Program-made: the position numbers and the translations under genes
Source: Rikenellaceae bacterium
Lineage (GTDB): Bacteria > Bacteroidota > Bacteroidia > Bacteroidales > Rikenellaceae
Reading direction: 5' to 3'
Assembly: GCA_020859745.1 (NCBI GenBank)
Contig: JAJBVQ010000181.1
Location: 1 to 7,052 of the forward strand
DNA length: 7,052 nucleotides
In this document: positions 1 to 6,500 of the stretch, piece by piece
Layout of the letters: the number at the start of each line of letters is the position of its first letter
Position numbering within the stretch: position 1 is the stretch's first letter
The notes under the pieces: model-generated
The model's input: the letters and a program-made list of their open reading frames with translations, nothing else
The model's database searches: none
Told to the model about the DNA's origin: nothing

Positions 1-764
1 CCCTTTCAGTGCACGCCTCCACCATCGTCCGGCGCGGAGAGACCCTCAAGATCCTGGCCCTGACCGACATCGAGAACGAGCTTTCGGACCGCGAGATCGA
101 ATCGTGGATCCGGCTGATCCGCGTGCTGACCCACGAGATCATGAACTCCATCAACCCCATCACCTCCATCAGCGACTCGCTGGTCGAGCGCGTGGGCGAA
201 GAGGACGACAAGCAGATCCGGCAGGGGCTGGAGACCATCAGCCAGACGGCCAAGAACCTTATTTCGTTCGTCGAATCCTACCGCAAGTTCACCCGGCTGC
301 CCGCGCCGGAACCGACCCTGTTCTACGTGAAGGAGTTCATGGAGAACCTCCGGGCGCTGGCTTTGGCGACGGTTCCGGAAGGAGCACGGCCGGTGGACAT
401 CCGCATCCGGGTCGAGCCGGACGACCTGATCCTCTACGCCGACCGCGGGCTGGTGAGCCAGGTGGCTATCAACCTGCTCAAAAATGCCATCGAGGCGACG
501 CTGGAGACCGAGCATCCGAAGATTTCGTTCTCGGCCACGGTGGACAGCCGCGAGCAGGTGATCCTGACGGTCGAAAACAACGGGCCGACCATCCCGCCGG
601 AGGTGGCCGACCACATCTTCATCCCGTTCTTCACGACTAAGACGGGCGGGTCGGGCGTGGGGCTGAGCCTTTCGCGCCAGATCATGCGCCTGCACGGTGG
701 CACGCTCAAATACCGCCCGGCGGCGGAAGGCCCCGGATCGGTATTCACCATGACTTTCAAATAA
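1..764 (+). CDS. Sensor histidine kinase, C-terminal part (left-truncated)
   Basis: This is the transmitter end of a two-component sensor kinase, which autophosphorylates on histidine and passes the phosphate to a response regulator. The frame is open to the left edge. The GTG at position 9 is internal and is used here only for numbering. The first ~25 residues (LKILALTDIENEL) look like the end of a PAS domain. The H-box follows as LTHEIMNSINPI, with phospho-acceptor H42 (codon 132-134). The ATPase domain has the N-box NLLKNAIEA (155-163), a G1-like VENNGPTIP (188-196), the F-box IFIPFFTTK (203-211) and the G2-box GSGVGLSLSRQI (214-225), so it should be catalytically active. The HEIMNSINPI style resembles NtrY-like kinases of Bacteroidota, which often sit beside a sigma-54-dependent (NtrC-type) regulator. 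That partner would lie left of the window and is inferred. The stop is TAA at 762-764. No clear terminator follows directly. The signal it senses cannot be told. Confidence 0.93.
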   Translation, partial: LSVHASTIVRRGETLKILALTDIENELSDREIESWIRLIRVLTHEIMNSINPITSISDSLVERVGEEDDKQIRQGLETISQTAKNLISFVESYRKFTRLPAPEPTLFYVKEFMENLRALALATVPEGARPVDIRIRVEPDDLILYADRGLVSQVAINLLKNAIEATLETEHPKISFSATVDSREQVILTVENNGPTIPPEVADHIFIPFFTTKTGGSGVGLSLSRQIMRLHGGTLKYRPAAEGPGSVFTMTFK

Positions 765-842
765 ACGACACTCCCTTTAAGACCGTATCGTTTTCGCGCC
801 AGCGGAGGAAGGCACCACAGGCCCAATCCGGAAGGGCGAAAA

Positions 843-873
843 AACTGTGTTCTCCTGTCAACGGCGGGCCGCC
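843..873 (+). repeat. Direct repeat R1, copy 1
   Basis: AACTGTGTTCTCCTGTCAA (843-861) is repeated exactly at 1590-1608. The similarity continues into GGGCCGCC (866-873 here, 1612-1619 there) with one length difference and small changes between. The two copies are in the same orientation and bracket about 730 bp of repeat-rich DNA. No function is evident. Confidence 0.85.
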
Positions 874-949
874 GAGCTCTTGCTACGCTACTCGATTCGG
901 GCCGCGCAAGCTGACTGGTCGACGAAACGAAAAAGCGAATAACTAAGAT

Positions 950-1159
950 ACCGCACTGGCGGTCAGTCCGGCTTTATGGCAAGCCCGAAGCCAGCGTAGG
1001 GATGCTTTTGCAGCCCTGCGCCGGGGGTGGCTCCGGGCTGCGCGACCTGAAGGTCGCGATACAGTACAAACAGGTACCGTACCGTTGCGGCTCGGATAGT
1101 TTTGGCCTTAAAAGTTCCCGCGTTAGCGGCGGGCTTTCGCGCCGGGCCGCGAAGCGGCC
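950..1159. repeat. Cluster of consecutive small hairpins
   Basis: Six potential stem-loops follow one another within 210 nt: ACCGC/GCGGT (950-963), GGCTT/AAGCC (970-985), the 30-nt repeat hairpin (1011-1040), CGCGACC/GGTCGCG around a TGAA loop (1041-1058, extendable to 8 bp), CCCGC/GCGGG (1117-1133) and GGCCGC/GCGGCC around GAA (1145-1159). GC-rich DNA gives chance hairpins, so only the 1011-1040, 1041-1058 and 1145-1159 stems are individually convincing. The cluster could be structured RNA, a REP-like array, or a diffuse set of transcription or mRNA-end barriers after the kinase gene. None is followed by a clean T-run. Confidence 0.5.
1011..1040 (+). repeat. 30-nt imperfect-palindrome repeat R2, copy 1
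   Basis: All 30 bases are identical to 1283-1312, and 27 of 30 match 3411-3440. The outer arms CAGCCC and GGGCTG pair over 6 bp. Inside, GCC and GGC can pair around a GGGGGT loop, and 3-nt TGC and TCC sides form an internal loop. A second hairpin (1041-1058) abuts it directly. Confidence 0.88.
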
Positions 1160-1282
1160 GGGGGGAACGGCGCAAGGCCGTATCGGGTAATTACTGCCAA
1201 CAAAACAGGCAACGCTTGCGCGCCCGCAGTCAGGCCGGAGCCATAAGGGTAGTTACAGTCCGGTTGGAGTGCCCAGCGGCAC

Positions 1283-1312
1283 CAGCCCTGCGCCGGGGGT
1301 GGCTCCGGGCTG
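1283..1312 (+). repeat. 30-nt imperfect-palindrome repeat R2, copy 2
   Basis: Perfect copy of 1011-1040. It is directly preceded by another small hairpin, GTGCC-CAGC-GGCAC (1269-1282). Further upstream are GGCCGGAGCCA (1233-1243) and GTAGTTAC (1249-1256). The same parts (the GGCCGGAGCCA string, a GTGCC/GGCAC hairpin, a GTARTTAC box and the R2 hairpin) also sit around copy 3, so R2 seems to be the core of an 80-90-nt composite element. Confidence 0.88.
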
Positions 1313-1335
1313 GGCGCAAAACCGAACATACGAAG

Positions 1336-1361
1336 GCGAGTAGCCAGGTCTCCGCGATAGC
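1336..1361 (+). repeat. Direct repeat R3, copy 1
   Basis: The 26-nt stretch starting GCGAGTAGCCAGG matches 1478-1503 at 23 of 26 positions. Its reverse complement contains GGCTACTCGC, which also occurs at 3459-3468 beside R2 copy 3. Confidence 0.7.
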
Positions 1362-1477
1362 GGGCGGGCCGCAGCCACCCCGGGCGAAGGCCTGCTAACG
1401 CAGCCCCCGCAGGCTGCGACCGAAAAAAGTCCCCGTACCCCCAGCCGTCCCAGTGGTGACACGCTGAGCCCAAAAGA

Positions 1478-1503
1478 GCGAATAGCCAGCTCTCCGTGAT
1501 AGC
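1478..1503 (+). repeat. Direct repeat R3, copy 2
   Basis: The 26-nt stretch starting GCGAATAGCCAGC differs from 1336-1361 at three positions and lies 142 bp downstream in the same orientation. A degenerate relative (GCGAATAACTAAGATA) is visible from about 935. Confidence 0.7.
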
Positions 1504-1589
1504 AGTAAGCCGCGCACATGCCGCTTTGGGTAGTAACAGCCTTACCGATGTGCCTGCAGGTACCGCGGCTCAAATCCCAAAGAGCGGAC

Positions 1590-1619
1590 AACTGTGTTCT
1601 CCTGTCAATGTGGGCCGCC
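1590..1619 (+). repeat. Direct repeat R1, copy 2
   Basis: Second copy of the element at 843-873: 19 identical bases, then a diverged stretch ending in the shared GGGCCGCC. A GTAGTTAC box follows at 1629-1636. This copy lies close to the upp end of the convergent gap. Confidence 0.85.
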
Positions 1620-1693
1620 CCGAATGAGGTAGTTACTGCTTGCTGAATGGTCAGGCGCGGAAAAAACAACGAACAAAAACCGGAAACGAAAGA

Positions 1694-1721
1694 GGACGGT
1701 TCCTTTGCAAAGGAACCGTCC
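1694..1721 (-). terminator. Perfect 28-nt palindrome, probable upp terminator
   Basis: The arms GGACGGTTCCTTTG and CAAAGGAACCGTCC are exact reverse complements with no spacer, giving a very stable hairpin in either strand. It lies 32 bp beyond the upp stop codon, where a terminator is expected. On the minus strand the following DNA is T-rich but interrupted (TCTTTCGTTTCCGG, then TTTTTG and TTTTTT runs). It could also stop transcripts arriving from the kinase side, although CCCATTTT after it on the plus strand is a poor T-tract. The GGGGGACGGTTCC form on the minus strand resembles palindromes I recall near REP-type (Y1) transposases in other bacteria, so a REP-like origin is an alternative. 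That resemblance is from memory and unverified. Confidence 0.72.
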
Positions 1722-1753
1722 CCCATTTTATGCAGGCCTTAATAATCGCAGGG

Positions 1754-2407
1754 TCACAATTTTTTCCCGTACGCCAAGTCCCCCGGGTCGCCGATCCCCG
1801 GCACGATATAGGACTTGACCGTCAGCTCCTCGTCCACCGCCGCCGTCCAGAGCGTCACGTGGTCCATCGGCAGCCGTTTCTGCACATATTCCACCCCATC
1901 CGAAGACGAGATCACGGCCGCCAAATGGGTATGCGACGGCACCCCGCCCTTTTCCAGCAAAGCATAGTACGCCAGCTCGATCGACGCCCCCGTCGCCAGC
2001 ATCGGATCCACGATGATCAGCACTTTCCCCTCCAAATCCGGCGTGGTCACCTGCTCCAGCACGATCTTCATCGTCCCGTCCTTGCTGTACTTGCGGAATG
2101 CCGACACAAAGGCGTTGGAAGCATTGTCGAAGATATTGAGGAACCCGTTGTGCATCGGTATCCCCGCCCTCAGGATGGAGGCGATGACCACCTCGTCCGC
2201 AGGCAGCAGCATCTCCGCCTCGCCCAGCGGCGTGATCACCGTCTGAGGCTTGTAATTCAGCGTTTTGCTGATCTCGTAGGCGATCACCTCGCCCGTCCGC
2301 TCCAGGTTGCGGCGAAAGCGCATCGGGTCGCGCTGCGTCACCTCGTCGCGCATCTGCGCCACATAGCGCGAAAGTATGGTATTCTGCTGGTCCAGTATCT
2401 TGATCAT
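1754..2407 (-). CDS. upp: Uracil phosphoribosyltransferase
   Basis: A cytosolic pyrimidine-salvage enzyme that joins uracil and PRPP to give UMP and pyrophosphate. The product is 217 residues, close to the usual 208-218. Visible motifs are ASILRAGIPM (76-85), typical of the family; the PRPP-binding loop VLIIVDPMLATGAS (129-142); and the uracil-binding C-terminal segment YIVPGIGDPGDLAYG (200-214). The sequence ends KKL before a TGA stop. The ATG (2405-2407) gives a full-length N-terminus, MIKILDQQNTILSRYVAQMRDE. No strong Shine-Dalgarno precedes it, as is common in Bacteroidota. It has its own promoter (2483-2513) and a leader hairpin (2443-2480), and probably ends at the palindrome 1694-1721. 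ispD lies 123 bp upstream on the same strand, so read-through is possible. Confidence 0.96.
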   Translation of the reverse strand: MIKILDQQNTILSRYVAQMRDEVTQRDPMRFRRNLERTGEVIAYEISKTLNYKPQTVITPLGEAEMLLPADEVVIASILRAGIPMHNGFLNIFDNASNAFVSAFRKYSKDGTMKIVLEQVTTPDLEGKVLIIVDPMLATGASIELAYYALLEKGGVPSHTHLAAVISSSDGVEYVQKRLPMDHVTLWTAAVDEELTVKSYIVPGIGDPGDLAYGKKL

Positions 2408-2442
2408 AGCCTCAGGGATTTAAATTCGGGCAAAAGGGAAAA

Positions 2443-2480
2443 GAACGAAACCCGCATTTGCGAAATGTCCGGTTTCGTTC
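2443..2480 (-). promoter_or_regulatory. Leader hairpin of upp (terminator or attenuator-like)
   Basis: On the minus strand GAACGAAACC (2480-2471) pairs perfectly with GGTTTCGTTC (2452-2443). An inner stem CATTT/AAATG with a CGC loop extends it past a small internal loop. TTTTCCCTTTTG follows at 2442-2431, so the whole has the form of an intrinsic terminator. It sits between the predicted -7 box (2483-2490) and the upp start (2407). It may end ispD transcripts, attenuate upp, or both. A start site 4-8 nt after the -7 box would fall inside the first arm, which would shorten the stem for transcripts from this promoter. Confidence 0.68.
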
Positions 2481-2482
2481 TA

Positions 2483-2513
2483 CAAATATAAACTTTTTCG
2501 GCAGAGGCGCAAC
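2483..2513 (-). promoter_or_regulatory. Bacteroidota-type promoter for upp
   Basis: On the minus strand TATATTTG (2490-2483) is a perfect match to the -7 consensus TAnnTTTG of the Bacteroidota primary sigma factor. GTTG (2513-2510) lies 19 nt upstream and differs by one base from the -33 consensus TTTG. It lies between the ispD stop and the upp start, pointing at upp. The start site should be near 2475-2479. Confidence 0.75.
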
Positions 2514-2530
2514 CCCCTGAGCCGGAAAAA

Positions 2531-3277
2531 TCACCCTTCCAGCAAAACTTGCGCCACCGCCAGGTCTGCCGGCGTCGTGATCTTGATATTGGCCGGACTC
2601 CCCTCCGTCAGCGCCACCGCTCCGAGCCCCGAAAGCTCCACCACCGAGGCGTCGTCCGTAAACCGTTCGTCATACGGCATTGAATACGCCTCCCGGAGCA
2701 AATCTCCCCGGAACCCCTGCGGCGTCTGCACCGCCCGGAACTCCGCCCTGTCCACCGCCACGCTGTGCCCATCCCCGCCGGAGATCCTCCGCAGCGAATC
2801 GACCACCGGCACCACCGGCACCGCCGCCCCGAGCGCCATTGCCGTCCGGATAACGCGGGCGACCACCCCGTCACCGGCCAGCGGCCGCACGCCGTCGTGC
2901 ACCAATACGATATCCGCCTCCGGAAAAGCCCCCAGCCCGTTTTTCACGGAGTGGAACCGCGTTTCCCCGCCTGGAACCACCGTATGCGGGATTCCGAAAC
3001 GATGCTTTTCGCACAACTCCCGCCAGTACGGGATATAGGCTTCAGGCAGCACGAGCGCCAACTTATGAACACTGTTATCCACATTCGGTAAATTACCGAC
3101 GGTTTTATCCACATCCGGTGAACATCCTGTCAAAAACCTCGCGACGCCTTCATCCATGCGCCGCAGGGTCTTCATTACAATCGGCTCACCGTCAACGGTC
3201 AGGAATTGTTTGGGTATCTCCGTTCCCATCCGCGTCCCGGAACCGGCGGCAACCACTATTGTTAATATCGTGTGCAT
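2531..3277 (-). CDS. ispD: 2-C-methyl-D-erythritol 4-phosphate cytidylyltransferase
   Basis: This enzyme couples MEP with CTP to give CDP-methylerythritol and pyrophosphate in the MEP pathway to isoprenoid precursors. It is cytosolic. Family motifs are complete: the nucleotide-binding loop AAGSGTRMG with PKQ (10-24), PGGETRFHSV (102-111), VLVHDGVRP (124-132), VDR (175-177), TPQ (185-187), TDDAS (207-211) and NIKITTPADL (230-239). R16, K23, D128, R177 and K232 align by eye with functional positions of E. coli IspD. The ATG at 3277 puts the first strand ILTIVVAAG right at the N-terminus, as expected. At 248 residues it is longer than the usual 225-236. The excess lies at about 49-72, between the first long helix and the strand LALVLP, and includes a duplicated 10-residue unit (SPDVDKTVGN and LPNVDNSVHK). 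I saw no good promoter upstream. Confidence 0.95.
   Translation of the reverse strand: MHTILTIVVAAGSGTRMGTEIPKQFLTVDGEPIVMKTLRRMDEGVARFLTGCSPDVDKTVGNLPNVDNSVHKLALVLPEAYIPYWRELCEKHRFGIPHTVVPGGETRFHSVKNGLGAFPEADIVLVHDGVRPLAGDGVVARVIRTAMALGAAVPVVPVVDSLRRISGGDGHSVAVDRAEFRAVQTPQGFRGDLLREAYSMPYDERFTDDASVVELSGLGAVALTEGSPANIKITTPADLAVAQVLLEG
3075..3113 (+). repeat. Two DnaA-box-like sequences in a 30-bp tandem repeat inside ispD
   Basis: TTATCCACA occurs at 3075-3083 and 3105-3113, both perfect matches to the consensus DnaA box and in the same orientation exactly 30 bp apart. The repeat is longer than the box: TTATCCACATTCGGT (3075-3089) against TTATCCACATCCGGT (3105-3119), 14 of 15 identical. Between them lies a 13-nt palindrome, CGGTAA-A-TTACCG (3086-3098). 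A weaker relative, TTATGAACA, is at 3063-3071. All lie in the extra segment of IspD. DnaA binding is inferred from the motif only. The motif may instead be a by-product of a short coding duplication. Confidence 0.6.
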
Positions 3278-3557
3278 AACTCGTTATTCGTTCGATTATT
3301 TTTGTGGGGTACGCCGGGTTTTTACCTTGCCGCAGGCGGCATTGTGCAATTCCGGCCGGAGCCAGCGGAGGTGCCGCGGGCACACCGTTAGGGCTGTAAT
3401 TACCCTATAGCGGCCCTCCGCCGGGGGTGGCTCCGGGCCGCCCGCTTCGCGGAAACTCGGCTACTCGCTCTCGGCCCGCGCGGCTCGCTACGCTCGCCGC
3501 CGAAATTCAAAAAACAACCGTTCGACAGACGACACCCTGCAAAATAACCGAACCCCT
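3278..3557. other. Intergenic region between the alpha-2-macroglobulin gene and ispD
   Basis: These 280 bp, read on the minus strand, follow the alpha-2-macroglobulin stop and precede ispD. No gene is supported. The region contains small hairpins GTGCC-GCG-GGCAC (3371-3383) and TAGGG/CCCTA around a loop with GTAATTA (3389-3407), the third R2 copy, CCGC-TTC-GCGG (3442-3452), and a stretch GCTACTCG...CCCGCGC (3460-3481) that resembles 887-907. A T-run (TTGTTTTTT on the minus strand, near 3507-3520) lies about 40 bp after the alpha-2-macroglobulin stop but has only a weak stem before it. No match to the -7 consensus points at ispD. Confidence 0.65.
3411..3440 (+). repeat. 30-nt imperfect-palindrome repeat R2, copy 3
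   Basis: Differs from copies 1 and 2 at three of 30 positions. Two of the changes are partners in the outer stem: the second base A becomes G and the second-last base T becomes C, so CAGCCC/GGGCTG becomes CGGCCC/GGGCCG and pairing is kept. The third change (G to C at position 8) lies in the internal loop. It sits in a different intergenic region, about 2.1 kb from copy 2. Confidence 0.87.
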
Positions 3558-6500
3558 TTAATCGACTTTAGCGATCCCCGACGCTGTATTTCCCGCCACC
3601 TTGCCGTCATACATCGCCGCGCAGCGTACCGACGGCAGCGTGTAAGTCCCCGCATATGTCGCATTCAGGCGCGTCCGCACCGTCACCGTCTCCCCCGCCG
3701 GCAACAGCGGGATAAAGCTGTCCGCCCGGTCGTCCCGCAAATCGCGGTATTCCACCCCCGCAGGCAAGGAAGCCGCGTCCGGCCGGATCTCCCAGCCCGA
3801 AGCCACCGGTTCCGTCAGCATCAGGTTGAACAGCGGTTCCGCCGTCAGGTTGCGCACCGTCACCTCCGACACGAAATCCGTCCCCTGCGCCAGCGAAGCC
3901 GCATCTACCGCACGCCCCGTCCCGTCCAGATAGCGCACCGACACCGAAATACCGTCCGAAGCCTCCTCGACGCCCCGTCCCGACGAGATCCCCGAAGCCG
4001 CCGCCCGGATATAGAGCGTCCCCTTCGTCTTGTTCGTCACCGACAGTTTGCCCGAGCCCGGATTGTCCCACTCACCCGTCCACATCATCTTCTTCGAATC
4101 CGACGACACCTGCCCGCGCCGTCCCGCCGCACTCCAGTCGAAATCCAGCGCCGACACCTTGCCGCTCCGCGCCACATACTCGCCCATCGCCATCATGCAC
4201 CACGCCGTCGTCTGCGTGCTCATCCACTCGTCCGACGCCAGCTCGCGCGAGATCAGCCCCGCCAGCTGCGCCGCCTCGCCCTGCATCCCCAGCAGCGAAG
4301 ACCCTAAGAGCTGCACCGCCTGCGCCCGCTGCGACGACCCGTAAGTTAGCACCCGCTGTGCCAGCAGCGCATCGCCCGTCAGCGTGGAGTCCGCCCCGGT
4401 ACCCGGAACACCCGCCACCACCGTGCGCCCGACATCGGCCCGGCCCGCCGCCGCATAGGCCGCCGCCAGCATCCACCGCGCCTCCGCCGTCATCTCGCCG
4501 CTCTGCCTCAGGCGGTTCATCGCCCCGATCTCCGGCTCGCCCGCCAGGGCCAGCGCATAGAGCTGGTAAGCCTGCACCAAATTGAGGTAGCCGTACTGCG
4601 AAGCGTTCCACCGCACCGCCATGCTTTTGACCGCCGCCTTAAGCCGCTCGTAAATGCCCGCCGGAAGAGTATAACCCTTATGCCCCGCCACCGTCATCAG
4701 GTGCAGCGCATAGGCCGAGCCCCACGGGCTCGGCGACGCCTCGCCCGGCCAGTAGCCCATCGAGCCGTCCGGCGTCGCATACTGTTTGTACTTGTTCAGC
4801 ACCAGCCGCACCTTCGACTGTGCCGTAGCCAACTCGTTCCCCGACAGGTCCGCCATATCCGGCAGGTACAACAGCGGGAAGACCGCCGAAGTGATCTGCT
4901 CGATACACCCGTACGGATAAGTGGAGAGGTACTCCATCCGCTGCGCCGCGTTGATCGGTTGCATCGAAGATACCTCCAGCATCAGCCGTTGCGTGCCCGG
5001 CATCCCCTGCAAAGCCGCATCGCCCTCCCACGTCTTACCCGCCGCCACGGTATAGCTCCGCCCCGACGACACCGGCAGAGCCAGCGTCCGCATTGGAATA
5101 TCCATCCCGTAACGGGACGATTTGCCGCCCCCCGCCGCCGTGATCCCGATATGGCCGCCAGCCACGACGCCCGCAGGCACCGCATCCTTCACCTTCAGGC
5201 GGAACAAGACGATCTTGTCCCCCTTCTTATTCAAAGTAACCGCCTGCTGTGCCGACCCCACCACCGTAAAGATATTCTTGTCCGCAGTAATAGATGCAGT
5301 TACATTCCCGATCCCGTCCTGCGTGGCGATCAGCGTCGCCGGAACCACGAACTCGTCCCCCGGCGCCACCGAGCGCGGAGCCGAACCCAGCACCATCAAC
5401 GGCGCCCGCACCGCCACCGACCTCTCCGCCGAACCCCACGCCCCATTCCCGTCGTCCGCGTCCTGCGCCACAGCCACCGCCATCACCCGCACACGCCCCA
5501 TATAAGCCGGCAGCTTCACCTTGTGCGTCGCCGTCTTGCCGCTTCCCAGCTCGAACGTGCCGAGGTAGCGCACCACCGGCGGGAACCGGTTCACCGACGC
5601 CTTGGCCGCCGGATTAAGGGCATCGTCGCCCCCGATGGCGAACATCTGCTCGATCCGGCCACCGTAAGCTCCCAGCACATCGTTATAAATGTCCCACGTC
5701 GAAACCCCCAGCGCCACCCGCGCATTGAACGTCCCCCACGGATCCGGCGTGCGGAACCGCGTCAGGTCCAGCAATCCCTCGTCCACCAGCGCCAGCGTGT
5801 AGGCGCACGCCTTCCCTCTCTTCTCGGAAACCGTGATCGTCATCTCCGACTCCGGCAGCACCTCGTCCGGGCAGCCGATCACCGGCTCCAGCCTGCTCCC
5901 CGCCGAGGTCGCCACCAGCGGCACGATCCCGTACAGCCGTACCGGCAGATCGTTCTCCACCTTGCCGTACGGCTGCAACAGCGTCACGTTCAGATAGACA
6001 TTCGGCTGCATGTCCGGCGTCACCTCGAACTTGTACTTCGCCGGGCCGTCGCCGTCGCACTCCAGCAGGAACGTCTTCAGCACCCGCGAGCCGTTCTCGA
6101 CCGAAACGATCGCCCGCGCACCCTTCACCCCCGGGAAGCTCACCGTCGCCTTGTCGCCCACATTGTACGACTTCTTGTCCAGCGACACCGCAAGCCGCAT
6201 TGCCCCCGCCCCGTCATTGCGGCGGTTGCCGTAGTCCGGCCAGTCCATGTAGACCAGCACCGCCGCCTCGTGGCCGCTCTCCATATTCCGCGCCGTCACG
6301 TAATAAGTCCCCCAATCCTCCTTCGGAATATTCAATTTGTAGGTCGCCTTGCCTCCCATCGCCGAAGTCTCCACCAGCTCCTGCCGCACCGGTGTCAGGT
6401 CGCGGTCCGAAACGTACCGCGCCAGCTCGTTCCGCTCCGAACTCCACCACCAATACCAGTCCACCTTGTAAACGCACACCTCGACACTCTTGCCCCCCGC

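Larger units (their letters stand above)
765..1753. other. Gene-free convergent intergenic region rich in repeats
   Basis: About 990 bp separate the kinase (plus) from upp (minus), which face each other. The open frames here are short, have low-complexity Arg/Pro/Gly-rich translations, lack family motifs and run through the repeats, so I call no gene. I recognise no tRNA, rRNA, tmRNA, SRP RNA or RNase P signature. What it holds is a mosaic of short dispersed repeats and hairpins: a 30-nt hairpin repeat (two copies), a 19-nt exact repeat with a longer diverged tail (two copies), a GCGARTAGCC-type repeat (two good copies and one degenerate copy near 935-954), several GTARTTAC-like boxes (1187, 1249, 1530 and 1629) and CAGGTACCG at 1071 and 1557. 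It ends in the 1694-1721 palindrome. Related elements recur at 3354-3481, which suggests a genome-wide repeat family rather than decayed coding DNA. Confidence 0.7.

Noticed and set aside
104..640. Long open frames on both strands within the kinase region (also 6-695 minus)
   Set aside because: The kinase frame carries all expected boxes; the others are shadows of GC-rich coding DNA.
1097..1104. TAGTTTTG, a perfect -7 box match on the plus strand
   Set aside because: No TTTG-like -33 box at 18-21 nt upstream and no gene downstream on that strand.
843..1640. CRISPR array
   Set aside because: The repeats are of several unrelated kinds, with irregular spacing and too few copies, and no cas gene is present.
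1253..1726. 157-codon open frame on the minus strand in the repeat-rich gap
   Set aside because: It runs through the R2 and R3 repeats and the 28-nt palindrome, has no family motif or believable start signal, and its QPGATPGAGL segment is only the translated R2 repeat (the same peptide appears in another frame at 963-1175).
765..1753. tRNA or other classical structural RNA
   Set aside because: No cloverleaf with conserved TTCRA arm and CCA-end geometry, and no signature of SRP RNA, RNase P RNA or tmRNA was found.
1640..2491. 283-codon open frame on the plus strand across upp
   Set aside because: It is antisense to the clear upp gene, its His/Arg-rich translation reflects codon bias of the other strand, and it shows no motif.
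3075..3113. Replication origin suggested by DnaA boxes
   Set aside because: Only two good boxes, no AT-rich unwinding region, no dnaA, dnaN or gidA nearby, and the site is inside a coding gene.
3297..3304. TATTTTTG, a perfect -7 box match on the plus strand just upstream of ispD
   Set aside because: It points away from ispD, lacks a -33 box, and would only give antisense RNA to the end of the alpha-2-macroglobulin gene.
5122..5505. Several 70-180-codon open frames overlapping the alpha-2-macroglobulin gene
   Set aside because: Pro/Ser/Ala/Gly-rich shadow frames inside one continuous, motif-bearing gene.
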